Shown here one piece after another: positions 1-6,928 of a stretch of DNA of 8,282 nucleotides (the first letter of the stretch is position 1; each line of letters starts with the position of its first letter). A program made the translations under genes and the position numbers. Origin of the DNA: JBBRHH01 sp038222915. Lineage in GTDB: Bacteria > Planctomycetota > Phycisphaerae > Tepidisphaerales > Tepidisphaeraceae. Below the pieces are notes generated by a model, which saw nothing but the letters and a program-made list of their open reading frames with translations, did not search any database and had not been told where the DNA came from. The stretch lies in contig JBBRHH010000264.1 in the NCBI GenBank assembly GCA_038222915.1, positions 1 to 8,282 of the forward strand, written 5' to 3'.

Positions 1-920
1 CTCCGTGGCTGGTCGACCGCATCTTCCGCAATCTCCTCGTCGACTCCACCGGCAATACGCACCGGGCCGAGTTCTGCATCGACAAGCTCTATGCGCCGGA
101 ATCGGCCACAGGCCGTCTGGGCCTATTGGAGATGCGCGGCTTCGAGATGCCGCCGCATTCTCGCATGAGCCTGACCCAGCAGTTGCTCCTGCGCGCCATG
201 GTCGCGCGATTCTGGAAAGCGCCCTACAAGCAGCGGCTGGTACGCTGGCGCACGGAAATTCACGATCGATTCATGCTCCCGCACTTTGTGAAGCAGGACC
301 TGGAAGACGTGGTCTCTGAATTGAACGAGGTGGGCTATCCGTTAAAAGCGAGCTGGTTCGATCCGCACATCGAGTTCCGCTTTCCGCACTATGGTTCGAT
401 ACAGCAGCGCGATGTCACGCTGGAGCTGCGACAGGCCATCGAGCCATGGCACGTACTAGGCGAAGAACCGTCCGGCGGCGGCACCGTGCGCTTCGTCGAT
501 TCGTCCGTCGAACGCTTGCAGGTGCTGGTCAAGGGCATGGTCGACGGCCGGCACGTCATCGCCTGCAATGGCGTGCGCGTACCACTGCATCCGACCGGAC
601 CAAACGGACAATTTGTTGCCGGCGTTCGCTACCGCGCGTGGAAGCCGCCGACGTGCCTGCATCCGACCATTGAGATTGATTCGCCACTGACGTTTGATGT
701 GGTGGATACGTGGGCCGGCCGGTCTGTGGGCGGCTGCGTGTACCAAGTGTCACACCCGGGCGGCCGAAGTTACGATCGTTTTCCGATCAATGCATATGAA
801 GCCGAAAGCCGGCGCATCGCCCGTTTTTCGGATCTGGGTCACACGCCGGGCAAAATGCGCCTGGCCGAGCCTCCGACAAGCAATGAACTACCTTTTACGC
901 TGGATATGCGCCGGGTCTGA
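1..920 (+). CDS. DUF2126-type (transglutaminase-associated) protein, C-terminal part, 5' end outside window
   Basis: The frame is open from the window edge (first full codon at base 3) to TGA at 918-920, giving 305 residues. These match from memory the C-terminal half of the COG4196/DUF2126 family, which is usually about 1,100 residues with an N-terminal transglutaminase-like domain. Diagnostic stretches are NLLVDSTGNTHRAEFCIDK (residues 10-28), FEMPPHSRMSLTQQLLLRA near residues 46-64, and the C-terminal block HPGGRSYDRFPINAYEAE. Family members sit beside ATP-grasp/alpha-E and small transglutaminase genes, as here. The biochemical role is not established; a part in peptide or isopeptide bond turnover is inferred from the attached transglutaminase fold, which cannot be seen in this fragment. 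No start codon is assigned because the gene begins upstream. A TTG or ATG near 126-134 lies inside the conserved block, so it is not a true start. Confidence 0.88.
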   Translation, partial: PWLVDRIFRNLLVDSTGNTHRAEFCIDKLYAPESATGRLGLLEMRGFEMPPHSRMSLTQQLLLRAMVARFWKAPYKQRLVRWRTEIHDRFMLPHFVKQDLEDVVSELNEVGYPLKASWFDPHIEFRFPHYGSIQQRDVTLELRQAIEPWHVLGEEPSGGGTVRFVDSSVERLQVLVKGMVDGRHVIACNGVRVPLHPTGPNGQFVAGVRYRAWKPPTCLHPTIEIDSPLTFDVVDTWAGRSVGGCVYQVSHPGGRSYDRFPINAYEAESRRIARFSDLGHTPGKMRLAEPPTSNELPFTLDMRRV

Positions 921-991
921 TCGAAAGCGCATCGATTGCGCCGATGATAAATGGAGCCCATGGATTGTCACATCGCTGACACCAAAGGTCC

Positions 992-997
992 TATAAT
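992..997 (+). promoter_or_regulatory. Candidate -10 element (TATAAT) upstream of the ATP-grasp/alpha-E gene
   Basis: A perfect TATAAT occurs in the 114-base gap, 37 bases before the ATG at 1035, in otherwise GC-rich DNA. The only -35-like hexamer nearby is TTGTCA at 965-970, with a spacer of 21, which is too long. It could be an activator-dependent promoter or a chance match. If used, transcription would start near 1004 and give a leader of about 30 bases. Confidence 0.35.
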
Positions 998-1034
998 GTA
1001 ATGATGGATCGAGAAATGGGCTCGGCAGTTTTGT

Positions 1035-3575
1035 ATGACCACAACGACGACGAATGAACCTCTTGTGGCGCCGCGCGGGTTTGCGGCGATGTACGCCGCG
1101 CGCCAAAGCGGGCGCGATGAAATGCTGGAACCCGACGGCGCCTTGCGGCCTCACTGGGGCATGCTCGTCAGCCTTCTCGATGACCTCGGATCAGAGGAAG
1201 TTCTCCGCCGCTGGGAACAAGGCCGCCGGATCATTCGTGAAAACGGCATCACGCACAACGTCTACGGCGATCCCGACGGCGTCGATCGGCCATGGAACCT
1301 CGATCTTGTCCCGCTGCTTCTTCCAGCATCTGATTGGACCGGCGTCTCCGAAGGACTCGTTCAAAGAGCCCGGCTTCTGGATGCGCTGCTCGCCGATCTT
1401 TACGGCCCACTGCGCAGCGTGAAAGAGGGATGGCTTCCGCCTGAACTAGTTTACGCAAATCCAGGCTTCTTGCGACCATGCCACGGAATCATCCCCGCGC
1501 ACAACCGCTGGCTACATCTGTATTCGGCCGATCTGGTGCGACAGGTCGATGGACAATTTCTCGTTCTAAACGACCGGACCCAGGCCCCCAGCGGCGCTGG
1601 ATACTCCCTCGAAAATCGCATTGTCCTCGCCGGCATCCTTCCCACTGCGTTTCGACAGTGTAATGTGCAACGCCTCGCCCCATTCTTCATCACGTTGCGC
1701 CAAACCCTTCGATCGCTCGCATCCCCCAACCGCGAAAATCCCAAGGTCGTCCTGCTCACGCCCGGGCCATACAACGAAACCTACTTCGAACACGCCTACC
1801 TCGCCCGCTATCTCGGCTACACGCTGGTGCACGGCAATGATCTGACCGTCCGCGACGCGATGGTCTTTTTAAAGACCATCAACGGCCTGCAGCGCGTCGA
1901 CGTCATCCTGCGCCGTGTCGACGATGATTTTTGCGATCCCCTCGAGCTGTACCCCCAGTCCTATCTCGGCGTGCCGGGGCTCGTCGAAGCCGTCCGCGAA
2001 GGCAACGTAGCTGTAGCCAATGCACTGGGCAGCGGCGTGGTGCAGGCGCCCGCCTTTCTCTCATTTCTGCCCAGACTCTGTCGCAACCTGTTGAATGAAG
2101 ATCTAAAGCTCCCGTCGGTTCAGACCTGGTGGTGCGGCGAGCCGGATTCTCTGTGTTACGTGCTCGAAAACCTCTCGCAATTGGTGATCAAGCCCGCATT
2201 CCCCGCGCGGGGATCCGATCCGGAGTTCGGCGAGGAAATGTCGCAGGAGCAGCTTGCGGAGCTCGCGGCACGCATTGCCGCAAGGCCGGGGAATTTCATC
2301 GCTCAGGAGCATGTCATTTCAAGAACGGCGCCGGTGCTGATGGAAGATCAGGCCGAGGCCCGCCGGTTTGTAGTGCGCGCTTACGCGGCCGCCGACGCCC
2401 AATCGTATTCAGTCATGTCCGGCGCACTTACACGGGTGACCGGATCGGATGATTCGCTGGTCGTCTCGATGCAGCGCGGCGGCGGCAGCAAAGACACCTG
2501 GATCCTCTCCGAAGGCCCCGTCAGTGAGACCACACTACTTTCCGCCGGCTCCCTGCCGCCACAACTCAGTCGCGGTGGCGGCGAAGTCACCAGCCGCGTG
2601 GCCGATGATCTGTTCTGGCTCGGCCGCTATCTCCAGCGGTTTGAGACCGACGTTCGCATCGCCCGCTGTTTGTTCGCGCGATTGATGGATCAGGGAAGGT
2701 CTGACGTTGCGGCGACGGTTGGCGTACTGGCGCGGGCCTTGTTCGGATACCGCGGATTCGTCCTCAACGGCAATGGATTGGGCGATCTCGTGGTTGAAGC
2801 GTTCGACAGCGTCGGCCCCGGCGGCATTCGGCCGGCCCTCCGCGATGTTCGAACACTCATGCGCGGCCTGCGAGACCGCGTCTCCTCCGACGCATGGCGC
2901 ATCCTGCAGGAGATCGAACGTGAGCTTGAGGAATTCGACCCAAAGATAGAAGACGACCAGATCGGCCGCGTGGTCGAGCTGTTGAACAGAATCACCGTCG
3001 ACCTTCTCGCTTTCGGCGGCATGGTGGCCGAGTCCATGACGCGCGGCCAGGCTTGGCGATTCCTCGAAATTGGCAGCCGGGTGGAGCACGCCATCGGCAT
3101 CGCCCGCCTGGTGCGCACGACCATGGTGAACTGTTCCGAAGATGAATCGCCCATGCTGGAAGCGGTGCTCGATATCGCCGACAGTTCCCTGACCTATCGC
3201 CGCCGCTATCTCACTCAACTTGACGCGGCCGCCGTGGTTGACCTGATCGTCGCGGATGAAACCAACCCGCGTTCAGTCGTCTTTCAATTGAACGCCCTTC
3301 AAGATCATCTGGAGGATCTGCCGCGCGATGACATCCATCCGCAGCACAGCCCCGACATCCAAACTGTCCTGCAACTCAACACCCATTTGAAGATTGTCGA
3401 CTTGCGTGCCATCAGCCCACCGGCCAACCGCGGCGGCCGACCCGAGCTCGAAGCGCTCATGACGCAGGTGATCGACTCCATGGCCGACGTGTCGGAATGG
3501 GTCAGCCAGATCTATTTCAGCCACGCGACTTCCCGGCCTCTGCAAGGCCGCGGCGCCGAGGAGGCGGCGCAATGA
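1035..3575 (+). CDS. Fused circularly permuted ATP-grasp (DUF404/407) and alpha-E (DUF403) protein
   Basis: This 846-residue protein joins two families usually annotated as COG2308 and COG2307. Residues about 25-510 are the circularly permuted ATP-grasp part: GITHNVYGDPDGVDRPW near 72-88, NDRTQAPSGAGY at 179-190, LLTPGPYNETYFEH from 240, DVILRRVDDDFCDP from 289, and VIKPAF with Lys386 as a likely nucleotide-contacting residue. Residues about 519-830 form the all-helical alpha-E domain, opening with SRVADDLFWLGRYLQRFE at 520-537. ATP-grasp enzymes form carboxylate-amine bonds through an acylphosphate; this subfamily is predicted to be a peptide or amino-acid ligase with unknown substrate, and alpha-E is its usual partner. 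The protein is presumably cytosolic. The ATG at 1035 has no clear Shine-Dalgarno site. The next in-frame ATG at 1089 (residue 19) would keep both domains, so the start is less certain than the frame. The stop overlaps the next gene by ATGA, implying translational coupling. Confidence 0.92.
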   Translation: MTTTTTNEPLVAPRGFAAMYAARQSGRDEMLEPDGALRPHWGMLVSLLDDLGSEEVLRRWEQGRRIIRENGITHNVYGDPDGVDRPWNLDLVPLLLPASDWTGVSEGLVQRARLLDALLADLYGPLRSVKEGWLPPELVYANPGFLRPCHGIIPAHNRWLHLYSADLVRQVDGQFLVLNDRTQAPSGAGYSLENRIVLAGILPTAFRQCNVQRLAPFFITLRQTLRSLASPNRENPKVVLLTPGPYNETYFEHAYLARYLGYTLVHGNDLTVRDAMVFLKTINGLQRVDVILRRVDDDFCDPLELYPQSYLGVPGLVEAVREGNVAVANALGSGVVQAPAFLSFLPRLCRNLLNEDLKLPSVQTWWCGEPDSLCYVLENLSQLVIKPAFPARGSDPEFGEEMSQEQLAELAARIAARPGNFIAQEHVISRTAPVLMEDQAEARRFVVRAYAAADAQSYSVMSGALTRVTGSDDSLVVSMQRGGGSKDTWILSEGPVSETTLLSAGSLPPQLSRGGGEVTSRVADDLFWLGRYLQRFETDVRIARCLFARLMDQGRSDVAATVGVLARALFGYRGFVLNGNGLGDLVVEAFDSVGPGGIRPALRDVRTLMRGLRDRVSSDAWRILQEIERELEEFDPKIEDDQIGRVVELLNRITVDLLAFGGMVAESMTRGQAWRFLEIGSRVEHAIGIARLVRTTMVNCSEDESPMLEAVLDIADSSLTYRRRYLTQLDAAAVVDLIVADETNPRSVVFQLNALQDHLEDLPRDDIHPQHSPDIQTVLQLNTHLKIVDLRAISPPANRGGRPELEALMTQVIDSMADVSEWVSQIYFSHATSRPLQGRGAEEAAQ
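3558..3564 (+). promoter_or_regulatory. Ribosome binding site (GAGGAGG) fixing the start of the transglutaminase gene
   Basis: GAGGAGG lies 7 bases before the ATG at 3572 and inside the end of the preceding gene. It favours that ATG over the upstream in-frame start at 3497, which would add 25 non-conserved residues. Confidence 0.8.
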
Positions 3576-4474
3576 GATATCGGGTCAACCACACCACCGA
3601 GTATTTCTACAGCGACCCGGTTCCGCTTTGCCACAACATCGTCCATCTGACGCCGCGGCAAACGATCCGGCAATCGCTCGTCTCGCACTTGACGCAAGTC
3701 ACCCCCAACCCAGTGATGCGTAACGACCGCATCGACTTTTTCGGCAATCCAGTCACTTGGTTCAGCCTGCAGGAACCGCACGAAAGCTTGAAGATCGCGG
3801 CGCGGAGTGAAGTCGAAGTAAGCGCGTTTATTCCACCGGTGGGATTGTGGTCGCCGGCCTGGGAGCAGGTGGCGCGGGTACTGCGCGAACGGCGTGATCT
3901 GGAAGTCCTGGATGCAATGCAGTTCGCCGTCAATTCACCGTTTGTGCGTGCACACGCCCAACTGGCTGAATACGCCCAGCCAGCATTCACGCCGGGCCGG
4001 CCGTTGCTCGAGTGCGTCACTGAACTCACCGAGCGCATCTTCAAAGAGTTCACCTTCGACGGAAACGCGACCACCATCGGCACGCCGGTGCTGGAGGTGC
4101 TGCAACACCGCCACGGCGTCTGCCAGGATTTCGCACACCTCCAAATCGGCTGCCTCCGTTCGCTTGGATTGGCAGCCCGCTACGTCAGCGGCTATCTGGT
4201 GACGCGCCCGCCGCCCGGCCGGCCGCGACTGATCGGTGCAGACCGGTCCCACGCCTGGGTGTCGGTCTATTTCCCCGATTTCGGATGGATCGACTTTGAT
4301 CCAACCAACGGCGTCATCCCCTCCTTCGGCCACATCACCCTTGCCTGGGCACGCGAGTACGACGACATCAGCCCCGTGCGCGGCGTCGTCGTCGGCGGCC
4401 ACCGCCATTCGCTCGCCGTCTCTGTCGACGTCGAGCCGCTCACCGGGACCCCAAAAATTTTGGCGAGGGTCTAG
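3572..4474 (+). CDS. Transglutaminase-like cysteine protein (COG1305 family)
   Basis: A 300-residue protein starting MRYRVNHTTEYFYSDPV, the usual N-terminal beta domain of bacterial COG1305 proteins, followed by a papain-fold transglutaminase core. The catalytic triad is visible: Cys184 in RHGVCQDFAH, His227 in DRSHAWVSVYF, and Asp243 in WIDFDPTN. The helix after Cys (CLRSLGLAARYVSGYL) is typical. No signal peptide or membrane segment is present, so a cytosolic location is likely. Family members act as peptidases, amidases or acyl-transferases on peptide bonds; the exact reaction here is unknown. The start was chosen because of the ATGA overlap with the ATP-grasp/alpha-E gene, the strong GAGGAGG, and conservation beginning at this Met. 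The gene is almost certainly co-transcribed with the ligase, suggesting a bond-making and bond-breaking or transfer pair. Confidence 0.93.
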   Translation: MRYRVNHTTEYFYSDPVPLCHNIVHLTPRQTIRQSLVSHLTQVTPNPVMRNDRIDFFGNPVTWFSLQEPHESLKIAARSEVEVSAFIPPVGLWSPAWEQVARVLRERRDLEVLDAMQFAVNSPFVRAHAQLAEYAQPAFTPGRPLLECVTELTERIFKEFTFDGNATTIGTPVLEVLQHRHGVCQDFAHLQIGCLRSLGLAARYVSGYLVTRPPPGRPRLIGADRSHAWVSVYFPDFGWIDFDPTNGVIPSFGHITLAWAREYDDISPVRGVVVGGHRHSLAVSVDVEPLTGTPKILARV

Positions 4475-4509
4475 ATTCGAAGACGCGGAAGTGAAAGTTT
4501 CGGGGTCGA

Positions 4510-4519
4510 GCGAATTCGC
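4510..4519. repeat. 10-bp perfect palindrome GCGAATTCGC in the gap before the HEAT gene
   Basis: GCGAATTCGC reads the same on both strands. Half of it (AATTCGC) recurs at 4556-4562 in the same gap, which is richer in A and T than the flanking genes. It could be an operator, but chance cannot be excluded. Confidence 0.3.
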
Positions 4520-4582
4520 CATAAAGTATGAACTTATCTCGATTTGTTCACAGGTAATTCGCACATCCGCAAAGGAAAATCT

Positions 4583-4626
4583 GTTGACGTTGAGACGTCG
4601 ACTGGGACGATAGACGTTATCTGTCC
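4583..4626 (+). promoter_or_regulatory. Two consecutive hairpins in the leader of the HEAT-repeat gene
   Basis: Hairpin 1 pairs 4583-4590 with 4595-4602 (8 pairs, one G-U, loop TGAG). Hairpin 2 pairs GGACGATA at 4605-4612 with 4618-4626 (8 pairs, one bulged T, loop GACGT). Only two bases separate them. They end 21 bases before the GGAGGAA ribosome binding site, with a T-run at 4640-4644 between. A -35-like TTGACG at 4584-4589 lies within hairpin 1, but no good -10 follows at normal spacing. The element could be a structured 5' leader, a protein-binding operator or a weak attenuator. Confidence 0.4.
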
Positions 4627-4647
4627 GATTGACATTCTGTTTTTCAT

Positions 4648-4654
4648 GGAGGAA
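4648..4654 (+). promoter_or_regulatory. Ribosome binding site (GGAGGAA) of the HEAT-repeat gene
   Basis: GGAGGAA stands 6 bases before the ATG at 4661. It is one of the two strongest Shine-Dalgarno sites in the window and suggests a well-translated product. Confidence 0.8.
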
Positions 4655-4660
4655 TAAACC

Positions 4661-5473
4661 ATGCCCCGTAAGACCACGACGAAGAAGACGACCGAAAAGA
4701 AGTACACCGCCATTCCGGCCACCGCGCTGGCTGCTTCAATCAAGAAGGAAACAAAAGAGACGAAGGCCGCTGTATCAGCGGTCGTCGCCAAGGCCGCCGA
4801 AGTCGTTGCGGCCAAGCCCGCCGCCGTTGAGGCTGCCAAGCCTGCGGCTGTGGCGACAGCCGTTGAAGCTGCCGCCCCGAAGGCGACCCAGCCAGCCAAC
4901 GCTTCTGCCGCCCTGATCGGCGATCTGAGCTCGACCAATCCCTGGACGCGCGAAGCGGCCGCGGCTTCGCTCGGTAAGGCTGGCGATCGCACGGCCGTCC
5001 CAGCCCTGCTTGTTGCTTTGCACGACACCGACGCTGATGTGGCCCGTGAAGCCGCGACAGCGCTCGGCCTGCTCGGCGACGCATCGGCAGTTGAGCCGTT
5101 GATCGATGTGCTCAGCAATGTCGATGGCTATTACCATGGCGTTTCGCGAGCGGCAGCGGCCCAGAGCCTCGCCCAACTCGGCGATCGCCGGGCTGTTGAC
5201 TCGCTCTTGAAAGCTGTCCGCGACACCCAGGCCGAACCCAGCGCCGAGGCCATCCGGGCCCTGGCGACCCTGGGCGATGCAAAGGCCGTTGAAACGCTCG
5301 TGGAAGTCATTCGCAACCGCGACGGTTTCTTCCTGCAGATCGCCCGCCGTGCCGCGGTGCTGGCGCTGGCTCAACTGGGCGGCGAACAGGCCATCAACGA
5401 ACTGCGATTTGTTGCTTCGGATCAGTCCGAAGACGAAGTGGTTCGCGCGGCCGCGGCCGATGCGACCCGCTAA
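4661..5473 (+). CDS. HEAT-repeat (PBS-lyase-type) protein with Lys/Ala-rich N-terminal tail
   Basis: A 270-residue protein in two parts. Residues 1-80 are low-complexity and basic (13 Lys and 1 Arg against 6 Glu; many Ala, Pro, Thr), with a short internal repeat (KPAAVEAA then KPAAVATA), resembling bacterial histone-H1-like or AlgP-like tails. Residues about 85-270 are five to six HEAT units of about 31-35 residues, each with the pattern xxR-xAAxALxxLGDxxAVxxLxxVL; examples are REAAAASLGKAGDRTAVPAL and REAATALGLLGDASAVEPL. The third and fifth units carry an extra loop, DGYYHG (155-160) and DGFFLQ (221-226). HEAT units form a helical solenoid for protein binding; no catalytic residues are apparent, and the phycobilin lyase activity named in the domain title should not be assumed. 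No signal peptide is seen. The tail could bind nucleic acid or ribosomes (inference). A strong ribosome binding site fixes the start. Confidence 0.88.
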   Translation: MPRKTTTKKTTEKKYTAIPATALAASIKKETKETKAAVSAVVAKAAEVVAAKPAAVEAAKPAAVATAVEAAAPKATQPANASAALIGDLSSTNPWTREAAAASLGKAGDRTAVPALLVALHDTDADVAREAATALGLLGDASAVEPLIDVLSNVDGYYHGVSRAAAAQSLAQLGDRRAVDSLLKAVRDTQAEPSAEAIRALATLGDAKAVETLVEVIRNRDGFFLQIARRAAVLALAQLGGEQAINELRFVASDQSEDEVVRAAAADATR

Positions 5474-5500
5474 AGCGTAAAGGTCAACTTTTGATCCATC

Positions 5501-5540
5501 GAAGTCTGGATGAGCGCGAGCCTTCCAGGCTTTCTCTTTT
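5501..5540 (+). terminator. Probable rho-independent terminator after the HEAT-repeat gene
   Basis: AAGTCTGGA at 5502-5510 pairs with TCCAGGCTT at 5524-5532 (9 pairs, one G-U), with a 13-base loop, followed by TCTCTTTT. It lies 28 bases after the stop codon. It separates the HEAT gene from the chromate transporter gene 33 bases further on. Confidence 0.55.
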
Positions 5541-5572
5541 GATTTGGGTAGGATTCGCCCAATCGAGATCCG

Positions 5573-6835
5573 ATGGAAACAACCGACCCTCAAGCAGATG
5601 CAGCCCAAGACGCCGCCAGGCTGAGCAAAAGGGCGAGATTGCGCGAGGTAGCCGCGGTCTTTCTGCGCCTCGGTTTCACGGCTTTCGGTGGGCCGGCGGC
5701 GCATCTGGCGTTGATGGAAGATGAGGTGGTGACCCGCCGCAAATGGATCGGACGCGAAGAGTTTCTGGAACTGTACACGGCCACGAATTTCATCCCGGGA
5801 CCCAATTCTACCGAATTGGCGATTCACCTGGGTCATGTACGTGCAGGTTGGCCGGGCCTGCTGGTCGCCGGCGTTTGTTTCATTGTTCCGGCCGTCCTGA
5901 TCATCCTGCCGCTGGCGTGGGCGTATGTTCGCTTTGGGACAGTCCCGCAGGCCCAGGGTCCGATGCACGCTGCGGTCGCCTGCGTAATTGGAATTGTTGC
6001 GGTTGCGGGCTGGCGATTTGCGCGTTCCGCCGTGAAAGACTGGTTCACCGGCATTATCGCGGCCGCGGCGTTCGGTGCCGCTTTTTGGCTGACGCGCCTC
6101 GGTTTCGCACAGACGGACCTCATCATCCTTGCTTTCGCGGCAGCTGCTGGCGGCACACGGGCGGTCAGGCGTGCCCCGCCGACCGCCAAGCGAATACGCA
6201 ACACGATGTGGCCCATCCTGGGCGGCGCTTCGCCGTTGGCCGTGGGCTCGGCGCTGTCGTCCAAGTTGCTCGCCATGACGCTCACCTTCCTGAAAGTCGG
6301 AGCAACTCTTTTCGGCAGCGGCTATGTGCTGGTCAGTTACCTGCGAAACGATCTGGTGCTTCAACATCAATGGCTTCGGGACGATCAGTTGATGGTCGCC
6401 ATTGGCGTCGGGCAGGTGACACCCGGGCCTCTGCTGACGACTGCCACCTTCATTGGGTTTCTGCTGGGACATCAATGGAGTGGTGGAAATGCGGCCGTCG
6501 CAACCGGCGGGGCGCTGCTGGCCACCGTTGGCATCTTTCTGCCATCGTTTGTCTTCGTCGCGATTCTCGCGCCACTCTGGCCAAGGCTTCGGTCGAGCCA
6601 GATGGTCAAGGGGGCGCTCGTGGGAATGAACGCGGCCGTGGTGGCGCTGATTCTTGTCGTTTCGATTCAGCTCGCGCAGCGGACCATTTTCGCAGCGCCG
6701 ACCTCCGCGGGCGTGATCGGTGGATCGGTCATCGCCGTTCTTTCGATGATCGTACTGCTCGTTTGGAATCTCAACTCGACATGGCTTATCCTCGCATCGA
6801 TTGCCATCGGCTGGCTGCTGAAAGGCGCGATTTGA
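5573..6835 (+). CDS. chrA: Chromate-transporter (CHR) family membrane protein, two-domain form
   Basis: A 420-residue integral membrane protein with two homologous CHR halves. The N-terminal half has FLRLGFTAFGGPAAH (30-44) and TNFIPGPNSTELAIHLG (71-87). The C-terminal half repeats the pattern as FLKVGATLFGSGYVL (239-253) and GQVTPGPLLTTATFIGFLLG (280-299). Hydrophobic segments fall near 93-116, 133-147, 159-173, 182-193, 283-299, 308-335, 345-366 and 379-418. Long CHR proteins export chromate from the cytoplasm, though many chromosomal members have untested substrates, so the symbol is a family assignment. The length fits the usual 390-450. The first about 20 residues are polar and not conserved; the ATG at 5573 has only a weak GAGA upstream. 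No chrB-like regulator or other resistance gene adjoins it, so it appears to be a single-gene unit. Confidence 0.92.
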   Translation: METTDPQADAAQDAARLSKRARLREVAAVFLRLGFTAFGGPAAHLALMEDEVVTRRKWIGREEFLELYTATNFIPGPNSTELAIHLGHVRAGWPGLLVAGVCFIVPAVLIILPLAWAYVRFGTVPQAQGPMHAAVACVIGIVAVAGWRFARSAVKDWFTGIIAAAAFGAAFWLTRLGFAQTDLIILAFAAAAGGTRAVRRAPPTAKRIRNTMWPILGGASPLAVGSALSSKLLAMTLTFLKVGATLFGSGYVLVSYLRNDLVLQHQWLRDDQLMVAIGVGQVTPGPLLTTATFIGFLLGHQWSGGNAAVATGGALLATVGIFLPSFVFVAILAPLWPRLRSSQMVKGALVGMNAAVVALILVVSIQLAQRTIFAAPTSAGVIGGSVIAVLSMIVLLVWNLNSTWLILASIAIGWLLKGAI

Positions 6836-6866
6836 GGCAATCTTCCGATACGACTTCCGCCCGCGC

Positions 6867-6895
6867 TTGCCAAGCGTTTGGGGTACTGCTACGAT
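6867..6895 (+). promoter_or_regulatory. Sigma-70-like promoter of rpmE (TTGCCA, 17-base spacer, extended -10)
   Basis: TTGCCA at 6867-6872 (5 of 6 to consensus), a 17-base spacer, and TACGAT at 6890-6895 preceded by TGC (extended -10). The predicted start of transcription near 6902 gives a leader of about 27 bases before the rpmE ATG at 6929. A small hairpin (6864-6868 with 6872-6876) overlaps the -35 but lacks a real T-run. Confidence 0.55.
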
Positions 6896-6928
6896 CTTCC
6901 GTTCAATATTTTTAAAGACGAGGACGTC

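Noticed and set aside
2535..3218. 227-codon minus-strand open frame within the alpha-E region
   Set aside because: It lies wholly opposite a well-conserved domain, has no ribosome binding site, and its translation shows no recognisable motif.
4447..4471. Stem GACCC / GGGTC with CCAAAAATTTTGG at the end of the transglutaminase gene as a terminator
   Set aside because: The outer stem is only 5 pairs, the inner AT palindrome leaves an impossibly short loop, and no T-run follows.
4629..4657. TTGACA at 4629-4634 as a -35 for the HEAT gene
   Set aside because: The matching -10 position would fall on the ribosome binding site and leave no leader before the ATG at 4661.
5743..6915. 390-codon + strand open frame overlapping chrA in another frame
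   Set aside because: The translation is rich in Arg, Cys, His and Gly without hydrophobic segments, as expected of a shifted frame, while the chrA frame has clear CHR motifs.
6878..6928. Longer N-terminus for L31 starting at ATG 6878
   Set aside because: The extra 17 residues overlap the promoter, match no L31, and lack a ribosome binding site, whereas GAGG precedes ATG 6929.
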